Shown here: in pieces, positions 25,061 through 33,679 of the stretch
Layout of the letters: each line of letters begins with the position of its first letter
Position numbering within the stretch: position 1 is the stretch's first letter
Source: Opitutus sp. GAS368
Lineage (GTDB): Bacteria; Verrucomicrobiota; Verrucomicrobiia; Opitutales; Opitutaceae
Length of the DNA: 42,698 bases
Assembly: GCA_945862035.1 (NCBI GenBank)
Contig: CAMAXB010000001.1
Location: 1-42,698, forward strand
Direction: 5' to 3'
Notes under the pieces: generated by a model
The model's database searches: none
What the model saw: the letters and a program-made list of their open reading frames with translations, nothing else
What the model was told of the DNA's origin: nothing
Program-made: the position numbers and the translations under genes

Positions 25061-25134
25061 TCCGGTTTCCTTCTTGGTTAAGCCGGCTTGATCCGACTGA
25101 GTTGCGTAGTGAACCAAAGCGCTTTCCCTGAACC

Positions 25135-25389
25135 ATGCTCGTCATCCGCCGCATGATTGATCGCCGTCGCGCCTACACCGCGCTGATGCTGCCCGGCGAG
25201 CCGCCGAAGATTTTTCCAACCAGCGACGCGGAACACGCGCGCATTCTCCAGATTTACAAGCAGGACCGCGCCTATCCGGGCATCGTGAATGACTTCACTG
25301 ATTTCGATGCCCCGGCCCCTGCCCCGGAGCCAACGCGTAAATCGGGTTCCTCATCGCGACGGCGCACCGGTTCATCGCAGTCCGGTTGA
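25135..25389 (+). CDS. Small protein of unknown function
   Basis: 84 aa from ATG 25135 (a second ATG at 25153 is possible). The N-terminal 60 residues are well formed (RRAYTALMLPGEPPKIFPTS, then ARILQIYKQDRAYPGIVNDF), and the last 25 are Pro/Ser/Arg-rich and probably disordered. It lies 31 bp upstream of the seqA-like gene on the same strand, so co-expression is likely. No family was recognised. Upstream, the sequence CCTGAACCATG shows no strong ribosome site. Confidence 0.6.
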   Translation: MLVIRRMIDRRRAYTALMLPGEPPKIFPTSDAEHARILQIYKQDRAYPGIVNDFTDFDAPAPAPEPTRKSGSSSRRRTGSSQSG

Positions 25390-25420
25390 AGCCTCCGCTG
25401 CGCCCGCTCACACCGCGCGC

Positions 25421-25927
25421 ATGAAAACGATCGATGTCACCGAACAGGTCCATGCCGAACTCCAGCGTCTGGCCGCAGAGTCCCGCCTGGCGCCCTCCGC
25501 AGTCCTGGCCGCGCTGCTTCATCTTCCCACCTCGCCCGATTTGGACCGCGATCCACTGATCGTCTTTCTGCTGGGGTCGGAGCTGCGGACCAAGTCCACG
25601 GATGCCGAGCGCTACGTCTCCCTCCTGAGCTGGGTCGCGGAGCGCCAGCCCAGCCGTTTCCGTGAGTACATCGAGGCCCTGACCAGTGGCCGCCGCTACC
25701 TGGGCCTGAGCCGCGAAGAGATCATTGCGCAGTGTCACCACAACCAGGCGCGTCCGATCCCGGGTACGACCTACTGGGCGATCATGAACCTCGACACGCC
25801 CACCAAGCGGCGGTTTCTCCGCCGGGTCCTGACGTTCTGCGGCTACCGCCCGGAGGTCGTGGACTTTGCGGGCCAAGTCTTCGGTCGTCCGCGCCTGGCG
25901 CTCGTGGAAGAGACCGCGGCCGCCTGA
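25421..25927 (+). CDS. seqA: SeqA-family replication regulator homologue
   Basis: ATG 25421 gives 168 aa, close to E. coli SeqA (181). The N-terminus MKTIDVTEQVHAELQRLAAE mirrors the SeqA oligomerisation start MKTIEVDDELYSYIA. After a linker shorter than in E. coli, RYVSLLSWVAERQPSRF aligns with RFMLLLSTLYSLDAQAF, then SGRRYL with HGRTRVYF, then NQARPIPGTTYWAIMN with NQTKPKHVPGTPYWVITN, then a C-terminal helix (LTFCGYRPEVVDFAGQVFG) with SMQFPAELIEKVCGTI. These are remembered E. coli residues. E. coli SeqA binds hemimethylated GATC through the loop holding Asn150 and Asn152; here the first is N123 and the second is D125. The family role is sequestration of newly replicated origins. Target methylation in this organism is unknown. 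Confidence 0.85.
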   Translation: MKTIDVTEQVHAELQRLAAESRLAPSAVLAALLHLPTSPDLDRDPLIVFLLGSELRTKSTDAERYVSLLSWVAERQPSRFREYIEALTSGRRYLGLSREEIIAQCHHNQARPIPGTTYWAIMNLDTPTKRRFLRRVLTFCGYRPEVVDFAGQVFGRPRLALVEETAAA

Positions 25928-25997
25928 GCCGCGGAACTTCTGCGCGGGTTGGAAAGTTCCGGCTTCCGCCGGCCCCGAGTTTGGTCAACCTCGGGCC

Positions 25998-26414
25998 GTG
26001 TCCTCGTTCGAACCCGAGCCCAAGCGGCGCAACGTCCGCAATTTTTTCGCGGCGCTCCGGTATGCGATCGATGGGTTCTGGGCGGCCCTGCGCCATGAGC
26101 CCTCGTTCCGCGAGGACCTGCTCTTCGTGGTCCTGCTCGTCCCGTTCGCGATCATCCTGCCCGTCAACGCCGTCTCCACGGCATTGATGATCGCCTCCCT
26201 CCTGCTGATCATGATCGTCGAGCTGCTGAACTCGGCGATCGAGTGGACCATCGATTACCTGCGCCCGGAGATTCACCCGCTCGCCAAGCGGATCAAGGAT
26301 ATGGCCAGTGCAGCCGTTTTCCTCGCCTACATGAACTGCATCATCGTCTGGATCATCATGCTGTGGCCTTCGAATGACGTGTGGCGGCGGATCGAGGAAT
26401 GGTTGATACCATGA
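25998..26414 (+). CDS. dgkA: Diacylglycerol kinase (DgkA type)
   Basis: GTG at 25998 gives 138 aa, starting VSSFEPEPKRR; the longer frame from 25866 overlaps the seqA-like gene. Three hydrophobic helices and the DgkA signatures are present: an early amphipathic helix with RYAIDGFWAALRHEPSFRED, the catalytic IVELLNSAIEWTID (Glu and Asn) and HPLAKRIKDMASAAVFLAY (Lys, Asp). It phosphorylates diacylglycerol or undecaprenol in the inner membrane. Its stop overlaps the start of the next gene (ATGA at 26411-26414). Undecaprenol kinase function is equally possible. Confidence 0.92.
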   Translation: MSSFEPEPKRRNVRNFFAALRYAIDGFWAALRHEPSFREDLLFVVLLVPFAIILPVNAVSTALMIASLLLIMIVELLNSAIEWTIDYLRPEIHPLAKRIKDMASAAVFLAYMNCIIVWIIMLWPSNDVWRRIEEWLIP

Positions 26415-27187
26415 TTCCGCGCCTCTCCGCCCTCGTCACCGGCGCTTCCCGCGGCATCGGCGCCGCCATTGCCCGCGCCCTCGCTGCCCGTGGTGTGCGC
26501 GTCGCCGTGCACTACCAGCGCAACGAGGCCGCGGCTCGCGCCACGCTCGCCGCGCTCACCGGGTCCGGACACCGGCTGGTCAAGGGCGACTTGTCGGACG
26601 CCGCTGGGGCGGAGGCAGTCTGGACGGCCGCGACAGGCCACCTCGGCCCGGTCGGACTGCTGGTGAACAACGCCGGCATCTATGAAACACACCCGATCCT
26701 GACCTGCGACTTTGATGGCTGGCAGGAAGCTTGGACGCGCACGCTTGGCGCCAATCTCATCGGGCCGGCGCATCTGACCTTTCTCGCGGCCCGCGCCATG
26801 GCGGCGGCCGACCTGGCCGATCCCGGCCATGGCCGTGGCCGGGTGGTGGCCATCTCCTCCCGCGGGGCCTTCCGTGGCGAGCCCGAAGCCCCCGCCTACG
26901 GCGCCAGCAAGGCGGGCCTCAATGCGCTCGGCCAATCCCTCGCGCGAGCCCTCGCCCCGCAGGCGGTCTATTTTTTCGCGGTCGCCCCCGGCTGGGTTGC
27001 GACGGATATGGCGGCGGAACACCTCGCCGGCCCGGCCGCGGCCGAGATCCTCGCCCAGCACCCGCTCGGCCGCGTGGCTGATCCGGATGAAATCGCCCGC
27101 ACCGCCGTCTTCTGCGGCCTCGACGCGCCCGCGGCCATGACCGGTGCGATCATTGACGTGAACGGCGCATCGTATTTGCGGACGTGA
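26411..27187 (+). CDS. SDR-family oxidoreductase (FabG-like 3-oxoacyl-ACP reductase)
   Basis: ATG 26411 overlaps the dgkA stop by 4 nt and gives 258 aa. The Rossmann motif TGASRGIG, the NNAG motif (LLVNNAGIYE), the catalytic Ser in AISSRGAF and Y-x3-K in APAYGASKAG are all present. The C-terminal AMTGAIIDVNGASYLRT matches the FabG/glucose dehydrogenase type end. It should reduce a carbonyl with NAD(P)H. Translational coupling with a lipid kinase suggests a lipid-related role, but FabG itself is not proven. Confidence 0.92.
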   Translation: MIPRLSALVTGASRGIGAAIARALAARGVRVAVHYQRNEAAARATLAALTGSGHRLVKGDLSDAAGAEAVWTAATGHLGPVGLLVNNAGIYETHPILTCDFDGWQEAWTRTLGANLIGPAHLTFLAARAMAAADLADPGHGRGRVVAISSRGAFRGEPEAPAYGASKAGLNALGQSLARALAPQAVYFFAVAPGWVATDMAAEHLAGPAAAEILAQHPLGRVADPDEIARTAVFCGLDAPAAMTGAIIDVNGASYLRT

Positions 27188-27200
27188 GCCAGGTAGCTCA

Positions 27201-27304
27201 ATCCGTTTTCCAGGAGGGAATAGAGAGAACGGAGGGAGTAACGCTGACGATCGGGTGGAGGAATCATTCCTCTCCGTTTCCTCTGTTTCTTCCTGTGAAC
27301 GGAT
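27201..27304. repeat. Inverted intergenic element, AACGGAGAG type
   Basis: ATCCGTTTTCCAGGAGGGAA at 27201, continuing with AGAGAGAACGGAGGGAG, is opposed by TCCTCTCCGTTTCCTCTGTT at about 27268, continuing TCTTCCTGTGAACGGAT to 27304. The outer ATCCGTT/AACGGAT pairs are exact. It sits between the SDR gene and the convergent LptF/G-type gene, 13 bp after the SDR stop. Confidence 0.8.
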
Positions 27305-27323
27305 CGAAATCAGGTGAGATCGC

Positions 27324-28439
27324 TTACCGCACCCGCGTGAAAAAGCCAATGCCGACGCCCAGCATGGCGAGGTTGGGGACCAGCGCTGCCCAGAGCGGCG
27401 GGATGACCTCGCGTCCGCCCATCGCGGTGGACGCCTTGAGCAGGACAAAGTAGACAAGGAAGAGGCCGATGGATTTGGATACGCCCACCGCCGGGTTCAC
27501 ACGGACGCCGCTGATCGCAAAGGGAATCGCGATCGCCATGATGATCAGGGGACCGAGGGTCTCGGCTAGCAGGCTGTAGTAGCGGACGGCGTAGGCTGTG
27601 ACCTTCGGGTTTTCATCGACGGTAAAGTAGTCGATGATCCGGCTTAATTCGGAGAAAGAGAGGTCCACGGGCCGCAGGTCGAACACCAGCATGAGCGCGG
27701 GGTCCTCCCGGAAATGAGGCACGCTTTTCTCGGCAAAGGACACGGTGCGCACGACCTCGCCGGTCTCGGGTTCAAGCCAGGTTTCACGCCCGTCGAAGAA
27801 CACCCACGAGCCACGGGCGGCGTCGAAGCCCGCCTCGCGCGCCGTGAGCCGGGTCTTTTCGCGACGAAGGGCATCCAGCTCCGAGACGGTGACGCCGTAG
27901 CCGCGGCCGGTGAAGCGGCTGTAGCGGTTGAAGTACCACATCCGGTTCTGGCGCTGATTGTCGAAGGCGACCCCCGTGGTCGTGCCAATGCGGTCGACGG
28001 CGCTGTTGGCGCGGGCCTCCGACCGGAACTGCAGATTCTGCAGCAGCGAGCGGGACTCCTCCACCGACCAGGGAATCACCGTGGCATTCACGTACCACAT
28101 CACCCCGCAGAGCACCGCCCCGGAAAGCCACAGAACCCGCGTCAGCCGGAAAAGCCCGACCCCCGCCGCGCGCAGGGCCGTGATTTCATTGTTCCGATGC
28201 AGCTGCCCCAGCGTGTAGAGCAGGGAGATCAGCAGGGTCAGGGGCAGGACGATGGACAGGTAGCTGGGGAGCTTGACCGCAAAGTAAACCAGGACATCCG
28301 CGAATGTGGCGCCATCGTCGAGCAGGTCCCGGAAATCCTCATACATCGCCTGCATCAGCAGGAGCCCCAGCATCGCGCAAAGCACCAGGCCGAGCATTTT
28401 CAGCCATTCGCGCAGCAGGTAGCGGTCGATGAGGGTCAT
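27324..28439 (-). CDS. LptF/LptG family permease (YjgP/YjgQ)
   Basis: ATG 28439 (MTLIDRYLLREWLK) gives 371 aa; the longer frame adds only 19 non-conserved residues. Family marks: an N-terminal TM (MLGLVLCAMLGLLLMQAMYE), two more TMs around 55-105 with LYTLGQLHRNNEITALRAAG, a large periplasmic beta-jellyroll-like domain, and three C-terminal TMs. LptF and LptG with LptB2 extract lipopolysaccharide from the inner membrane; one protein alone cannot be assigned to F or G. It is divergent from the binding-protein gene at 28688. Confidence 0.88.
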   Translation of the reverse strand: MTLIDRYLLREWLKMLGLVLCAMLGLLLMQAMYEDFRDLLDDGATFADVLVYFAVKLPSYLSIVLPLTLLISLLYTLGQLHRNNEITALRAAGVGLFRLTRVLWLSGAVLCGVMWYVNATVIPWSVEESRSLLQNLQFRSEARANSAVDRIGTTTGVAFDNQRQNRMWYFNRYSRFTGRGYGVTVSELDALRREKTRLTAREAGFDAARGSWVFFDGRETWLEPETGEVVRTVSFAEKSVPHFREDPALMLVFDLRPVDLSFSELSRIIDYFTVDENPKVTAYAVRYYSLLAETLGPLIIMAIAIPFAISGVRVNPAVGVSKSIGLFLVYFVLLKASTAMGGREVIPPLWAALVPNLAMLGVGIGFFTRVR

Positions 28440-28687
28440 GAGAGGGCGGCCGAGACAGGCCATGCTGGCGGGGGGGAACCGGCGGCGGCGACTCAAAAAG
28501 ACCGGTACGGTGACACCGGCCTGATGGAGCGGAGTTCGCTGACCCCGAACCGCGGTGCTGGCCCTGCCTGAACAAGGGATGAAGCCGACCCGAAGCCATC
28601 CCCGGGCCGAAGGCGGCTGGATCGAGCGCCATGACCTGTACAGTTTGGTTGAAAGCGGGCCAAACCCTCCTCACGCTTGGCCCCCGC

Positions 28688-29815
28688 ATGCACTCCCTGC
28701 CCCGTCGTCTGGTTGCACTTTTCATTACGCTGGGCCTTGCCTCCATGCTGACGGCGCAAGGCACCATCAAGATCGGCCAATTTGCCTCCCTCACCGGCAA
28801 GGAAGCCAGTCTGGGCCAATCTTCCCACAAGGGCACCACGCTCGCCGTGGAACACATCAACGCGGCGGGTGGCGTCCTCGGCCTGAGGCTCGAGCTCATC
28901 ACCGAGGATACGCAGTCCAAGGCAGGTGAAAGCGGCACCGCGGTGCGCAAGCTCATTTCGCGCGACAAGGTCGTCGCCCTCTTGGGTGAGGTCGCCTCCA
29001 GCCGCTCGCTCGAGGCGGCCCCGATCGCCCAGCGCTCGCGCATCCCGATGGTCTCGCCCGCCTCGACCAACCCCCAGGTCACCGAGACGGGCGATTATAT
29101 TTTTCGCACCTGCTTCATCGATCCCTTCCAAGGCCCGGTAATGGCGAAATTCGCCAAGGACACCCTCAAGGCGAAGCGCATCGCGCTGCTGGTGAGCAAC
29201 TCGTCCGCCTACAGCGTGGGTCTGGCCAAATTTTTCAAGGAGGCCTTCCTTGCCGGCGGCGGCGAGATCGTCGCCGAGCTCAAGTACTCCGAGGGCGACA
29301 AGGACTTTAAGGCCCAGCTGACCAACATCCGCGCCGCCAATGTCGATGCGATCTTCAACCCTGGCTACTACAATGAGGGCGCCCTACTCGTGAAGCAGGC
29401 CCGCGACCTCGGCATCACCCTGCCCATCTTCGGCGCCGACAGTTGGGAGGCGCAGGCCCTGATCGACCTTGGCGGCAAGGCCATTGAGGGCGCCTTCCTT
29501 TGCTCCCATTACTCACCCCAGGATCCCTCCCCGCGCGTGCAGGATTTCGTGGAGGCCTACAAGGCCAAGCACAACGCCACGCCCGATTCCAATGCCTCGC
29601 TGGGTTACGACTCCGTCCTCGTTCTCGCCGATGCGATCAGACGCGCCGGCTCGGCCGATCCGACCAAGATTCGCGACGCCCTCGCCGCAACCAAGGATTT
29701 TCCCGCCGTCACTGGCAACATCACCATCGATGCCCAGCGCAACGCCTCCAAGAGCGCCGTGATCGTCACGGTCAAGGACGGCGCCTTCCAGTACGTGCAG
29801 ACCATCGCCCCCTGA
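28688..29815 (+). CDS. Branched-chain amino-acid ABC transporter binding protein (first copy)
   Basis: ATG 28688 starts a Sec signal peptide (MHSLPRRLVALFITLGLASM...TAQG) and gives 375 aa. The type I periplasmic-binding fold is evident: IKIGQFASLTGKEASLGQSS, GLRLELITEDTQS, SRIPMVSPASTNPQVTETGD (ligand Ser/Thr) and LGYDSVLVLADAIRRAG. Specificity in this family covers Leu/Ile/Val, other amino acids and amides; it cannot be fixed here. It is a near-colinear paralogue of the next gene and lies 27 bp before it. Confidence 0.92.
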   Translation: MHSLPRRLVALFITLGLASMLTAQGTIKIGQFASLTGKEASLGQSSHKGTTLAVEHINAAGGVLGLRLELITEDTQSKAGESGTAVRKLISRDKVVALLGEVASSRSLEAAPIAQRSRIPMVSPASTNPQVTETGDYIFRTCFIDPFQGPVMAKFAKDTLKAKRIALLVSNSSAYSVGLAKFFKEAFLAGGGEIVAELKYSEGDKDFKAQLTNIRAANVDAIFNPGYYNEGALLVKQARDLGITLPIFGADSWEAQALIDLGGKAIEGAFLCSHYSPQDPSPRVQDFVEAYKAKHNATPDSNASLGYDSVLVLADAIRRAGSADPTKIRDALAATKDFPAVTGNITIDAQRNASKSAVIVTVKDGAFQYVQTIAP

Positions 29816-29842
29816 GCCCCACCTTTCACCCCATCCTCCATC

Positions 29843-30964
29843 ATGAGCCCACGCCTACGCCTCCTCCCCCTGCTCGCCGCCCTCGGGTCGGTCGCGCTCG
29901 CCCAGGAAACCATCAAGATCGGCGAGTACTCGTCGCTCACCGGCAAGGAGGCCAGCTTCGGCCAATCGTCCCACCACGGCATCGTGCTCGCCGTCGAGGA
30001 AATCAACGCCGCGGGCGGCGTCCTGGGGAAAAAAATCGAACTGATCACCGAGGACAACCAAACCAAGCCCGGTGAATCCGCCACGGTGGTCAACAAGCTC
30101 ATCTCCCGCGACAAGGTCGTCGCCCTGATCGGCGAAGTCGCCTCCGGCCGCTCGCTCGAGGCCGCCCCGATCGCTCAGCGCTCGCGCATCCCGATGATCG
30201 CCCCGGCCGCGACCAATCCCAAGGTCACGGAGACCGGCAATTACATCTTCCGCGTCTGCTTCATCGATCCCTTCCAGGGCACCGCGATGGCCAAGTTTGC
30301 CGAGGACACCCTCAAGGTGAAGAAGGTCGCGATCGCCTCCAGCGTGTCCTCCGCTTACAGCGTGGGTCTCGCGCGGTTTTTCCGCGAGACCTTCACCGCC
30401 GGCGGCGGCACCATCACGGCCGAGCAGAAGTTCTCCGAGGGCGACAAGGACTTCCGCGCCCAACTCACCGCCATCAGGGCCTCCGGCGCCGAGGCGGTCT
30501 TCGTCCCCGCCTACTACACCGAGGCCGCGCTGCTCATCCGCCAGGCCCGCGATCTTGGCATGACCATGCCCTTCTTCGGCGGCGACGGCTGGGAGGCCCC
30601 GCAGCTCCTCGAGATCGGCGGCGCCGCGATGAACGGCACCTACTACTCCACCCACTTCTCCGCGGAGAATAAGGAGCCGGTCGTAGCCGACTTTGTCGCC
30701 CGCTACAAGGCCCGCTGGGATGGCGAGGTCCCCGGCGCCTTCTCGGCCCTCGGCTATGACTCCGTGTATGTCCTCGTCGACGCGATCAAGCGCGCCGGCA
30801 CGACGGACGGTCCCAAGCTGCGCGACGCCATCGCCCAGACCAAGGGCTTCGCCGGCGTGACCGGGATCACGACCATCAACGCCCAGCGCGACGCGACCAA
30901 GCCGGCTGCCATCATCGCGGTCCGGGACGGGAAACTCGAATTCCTCAAGACCGTCGCCCCCTGA
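29843..30964 (+). CDS. Branched-chain amino-acid ABC transporter binding protein (second copy)
   Basis: 373 aa with a signal peptide (LLPLLAALGSVALAQ). It aligns along its length with the previous gene: TIKIGEYSSLTGKEASFGQS, ASGRSLEAAPIAQRSRIPM, SVGLARFFRETFTAGGG. It differs mainly in the C-terminal lobe (AENKEPVVADFVARYKARWD against PRVQDFVEAYKAKHNATPD) and at some ligand-facing positions. A tandem duplication followed by divergence would allow two ligands to share one permease. The spacing to livH is 95 bp. Confidence 0.92.
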   Translation: MSPRLRLLPLLAALGSVALAQETIKIGEYSSLTGKEASFGQSSHHGIVLAVEEINAAGGVLGKKIELITEDNQTKPGESATVVNKLISRDKVVALIGEVASGRSLEAAPIAQRSRIPMIAPAATNPKVTETGNYIFRVCFIDPFQGTAMAKFAEDTLKVKKVAIASSVSSAYSVGLARFFRETFTAGGGTITAEQKFSEGDKDFRAQLTAIRASGAEAVFVPAYYTEAALLIRQARDLGMTMPFFGGDGWEAPQLLEIGGAAMNGTYYSTHFSAENKEPVVADFVARYKARWDGEVPGAFSALGYDSVYVLVDAIKRAGTTDGPKLRDAIAQTKGFAGVTGITTINAQRDATKPAAIIAVRDGKLEFLKTVAP

Positions 30965-31059
30965 TCCGGGTTTGACGTCCGCCAGATTTCGCGCGCAGCC
31001 TCAACGCTGCGCGCGCCTGTTTTCCCGCGCCGCTTGGGCGCCGCGCCCGATCCTCCTTT

Positions 31060-31950
31060 GTGACCGAATTTCTCCAGCAACTCCTCAACGGCCTCTCGCT
31101 CGGCGCGATCTATGCCCTGATCGCCCTCGGCTACACCATGGTGTACGGGGTTTTGCGCTTCATCAATTTCGCCCACGCCGACGTCTTCATGGTCGGCGCC
31201 TTTGCCGGATACTACCTCGGGCAATTCCTGCCGGAGGACACCCTTTGGGGGGGCTCGATCGTGCTGATCGGCGCCATGGCGGCCTCCGCGGCCCTCGGCA
31301 TGACCATCGAGCGCCTCGCCTACCGTCCGCTCCGCAATGCCCCCACGCTCAATGTACTGATCACCGCGATCGGCGTCTCCCTGCTGCTCCAGTACAGCGG
31401 GCAGGTCTTCTTCGGGGCCGCCCCCCGCACCTTCCCCCCGGTCCTGCCCTCCCGTAATTTTGAGATCGGCACGCTCACGCTCTCGAGCAATCAGCTCGTG
31501 GTGATCGGCGTAGCCATCGCCTTGGTCGTGGCGCTTCAGTTCATCGTTTTCCGGACCAAGATGGGGACGGCGATGCGTGCGGTCTCGCTCAATCCGAAGG
31601 CGGCCCAGCTCGTCGGCGTGAACAACAACGTGGTCATCACATTCACCTTCGCGCTTGGCTCCGCCCTCGCCGGCGCCGGCGGCATCCTCTATTCGCTCAA
31701 CTACCCTTCGATCGATCCGCTCATGGGCGTGATGCCCGGCCTCAAGGCCTTCGTCGCAGCCATCCTGGGCGGCATTGGCAACATCCCGGGCGCGGCGCTG
31801 GGCGGGCTCCTGCTCGGCACGGTCGAGACCTTCGTGGCCGGCAGCCAGTATTCGACCTATAAGGACGCCATCGCCTTTGCGATCCTGATCATCATCCTGC
31901 TCTTCCGGCCGGCCGGGCTGCTGGGACGCTTCACCGCGGAGAAGGTCTGA
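31060..31950 (+). CDS. livH: Branched-chain amino-acid ABC permease LivH
   Basis: 296 aa from GTG 31060 (MTEFLQQLLNGLSLGAIYAL). About eight hydrophobic segments are present. LivH hallmarks include the start LLNGLSLGAIYALIALGYTM, INFAHADVFMVGAFAGYYLG, and the cytoplasmic coupling region (MRAVSLNPKAAQLVGVNNN). Together with livM it forms the membrane channel. It is separated from livM by one base (31950/31952), so the two are one operon. Confidence 0.94.
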   Translation: MTEFLQQLLNGLSLGAIYALIALGYTMVYGVLRFINFAHADVFMVGAFAGYYLGQFLPEDTLWGGSIVLIGAMAASAALGMTIERLAYRPLRNAPTLNVLITAIGVSLLLQYSGQVFFGAAPRTFPPVLPSRNFEIGTLTLSSNQLVVIGVAIALVVALQFIVFRTKMGTAMRAVSLNPKAAQLVGVNNNVVITFTFALGSALAGAGGILYSLNYPSIDPLMGVMPGLKAFVAAILGGIGNIPGAALGGLLLGTVETFVAGSQYSTYKDAIAFAILIIILLFRPAGLLGRFTAEKV

Positions 31951-31951
31951 C

Positions 31952-32890
31952 ATGCCCCGTCCGCATCTCCTCCTGTTGCTCGGCTTTGCCTTTGCCGCCG
32001 GCATCTCGGCCCTCTCGGACCGGATCGATCCCTACTTCCTCGATGTGATGACTGGCATCGGGATCAACGTGATCCTTGCGGTCTCGCTCAATCTGGTGAA
32101 TGGCCACACCGGTCAGTTCTCCCTCGGACACGCCGGCTTCATGGCGGTTGGCGCTTACCTCTCGGCCGCGGTGACCGTCTTTCTCGGTCCCCGGCTCCTC
32201 GGCGACGAGCCCGGTCTGGTCGCCCAGAATGCGATCTTCCTCGCCGCCCTCGTGGCCGGCGGCCTCAGCGCCGCCTTTGCCGGCCTGCTGGTGGGCATAC
32301 CCTCGCTGCGGCTGAAGGGCGACTACCTCGCCCTCGTGACCCTCGGGTTCGGGGAGATCATCCGCGTCATCTTCCAGAACGTCGAGGTCCTCGGCGGCGC
32401 GCTCGGCCTCAATGGCATTCCGTATTACACGAACATCTTCTGGGTGATCGGCTTCGTCGTCCTGACCATCTTTGTCATCATCTGCGTGGTGAACTCGACT
32501 TATGGGCGCGGCTTCATCGCCACGCATGACGACGAGATCGCGTCCGAGGCGATCGGCCTCAACACCACGCGCTACAAGATCGTCGCCTTCGTGATCGGCG
32601 CCTTCTTTGCGGGCATCGCGGGCGGCCTCTACGGTCACTTCAAGATGACGATCACGCCCACCGGCTTCGATTTCACCAAGAGTATCGAGATCGTGGTCAT
32701 GGTCATCCTTGGCGGCATGGGCAACACGATCGGCGTGGTGCTCGCCGCGGTCCTGCTGACGCTGCTGCCCGAGGTCCTCCGGCCGATCGCCGAGTACCGC
32801 ATGATCCTCTACTCCTTCATGCTGATCGTCCTGATGATCCTGCGACCCCAGGGCCTGTTCAACTTCAAGTTCGGGAAGACCCGCTTCTGA
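31952..32890 (+). CDS. livM: Branched-chain amino-acid ABC permease LivM
   Basis: 312 aa. Family features: an N-terminal TM, IGINVILAVSLNLVNGHTGQ, FSLGHAGFMAVGAYLSA, GDYLALVTLGFGEIIRV, and the C-terminal RPQGLFNFKF-type end. It pairs with LivH. Its stop TGA shares its A with the ATG of livG (32890), so translation is coupled. Confidence 0.94.
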   Translation: MPRPHLLLLLGFAFAAGISALSDRIDPYFLDVMTGIGINVILAVSLNLVNGHTGQFSLGHAGFMAVGAYLSAAVTVFLGPRLLGDEPGLVAQNAIFLAALVAGGLSAAFAGLLVGIPSLRLKGDYLALVTLGFGEIIRVIFQNVEVLGGALGLNGIPYYTNIFWVIGFVVLTIFVIICVVNSTYGRGFIATHDDEIASEAIGLNTTRYKIVAFVIGAFFAGIAGGLYGHFKMTITPTGFDFTKSIEIVVMVILGGMGNTIGVVLAAVLLTLLPEVLRPIAEYRMILYSFMLIVLMILRPQGLFNFKFGKTRF

Positions 32891-33678
32891 TGGCGACGCT
32901 GCTCCAGCTCCACCAGGCGACGATCCGCTTCGGCGGCCTGACCGCGGTCAACGCGGTGGACTTCACCATCGGCGAGAATGAGCTCTGCGGCCTGATCGGC
33001 CCGAACGGTGCGGGCAAGACGACCGTGTTCAACCTGATCACGGGGGTCTACCAGCCGACGGACGGCACGGTCAGCTTCCGCGGCCGTAATCTCGCCGGGC
33101 TCAAGGTCCACTCGATCGTCGAGCTCGGCATCGCGCGCACCTTCCAAAACATCCGGCTCTTCGGCAGCCTCAGCGTCTTCGACAATGTCCGCGCCGCCTG
33201 CAATCTGCACCGGGGCTCCAGCCCGTTCCAGACCCTGGTGCGACTCGCCTCCTACCAGGGTGATGAAGCCGCGATTGCGCGCCGGGCCGAGGAGTTGCTC
33301 GATATCTTTAACCTCCGCCGCTTCCGGGACGCACCCGCGAAGAGCCTGCCGTATGGCGAGCAGCGTCGGCTGGAGATTGTCCGCTGCCTCGCGACGAAGC
33401 CCCAGCTTCTCCTGCTCGACGAGCCTGCCGCCGGCATGAATCCCTCGGAGAAGATCGAACTGATCCGGCTGATCCAGCAGATCAAAACCCAGTTCGGCCT
33501 CTCCATCCTCCTCGTCGAGCACTCGATGAAAGTCGTGATGGGCGCCTGCGAGCGCATCGCCGTGCTCGACTACGGTATGAAAATCGCCGAGGGCACCCCC
33601 GCCGAGATCCAGCGGGACCGGAAGGTCATCGAAGCCTACCTCGGCGAGGACCACGGAACCAATCTGTCGCACCACTGA
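32890..33678 (+). CDS. livG: Branched-chain amino-acid ABC ATPase LivG
   Basis: 262 aa. Walker A is GPNGAGKTT at about 38-46, the signature variant is LPYGEQRRLEIVR, Walker B with the catalytic Glu is LLLLDEPAAGMN, and the switch His is in VEHSMKVVM. The C-terminal extension is of LivG type. It powers uptake together with LivF. The stop is followed by an unusual 111-bp inverted element before livF. Confidence 0.95.
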   Translation: MATLLQLHQATIRFGGLTAVNAVDFTIGENELCGLIGPNGAGKTTVFNLITGVYQPTDGTVSFRGRNLAGLKVHSIVELGIARTFQNIRLFGSLSVFDNVRAACNLHRGSSPFQTLVRLASYQGDEAAIARRAEELLDIFNLRRFRDAPAKSLPYGEQRRLEIVRCLATKPQLLLLDEPAAGMNPSEKIELIRLIQQIKTQFGLSILLVEHSMKVVMGACERIAVLDYGMKIAEGTPAEIQRDRKVIEAYLGEDHGTNLSHH

Positions 33679-33679
33679 T

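Noticed and set aside
26000..26030. GTTCGAACCCG resembling a tRNA T-arm.
   Set aside because: It lies inside dgkA and no acceptor or anticodon arm surrounds it.
30754..32004. A 416-codon minus-strand frame across the liv genes.
   Set aside because: It is opposite three conserved liv genes and has the Arg/Gly/Glu-rich composition of antisense frames.
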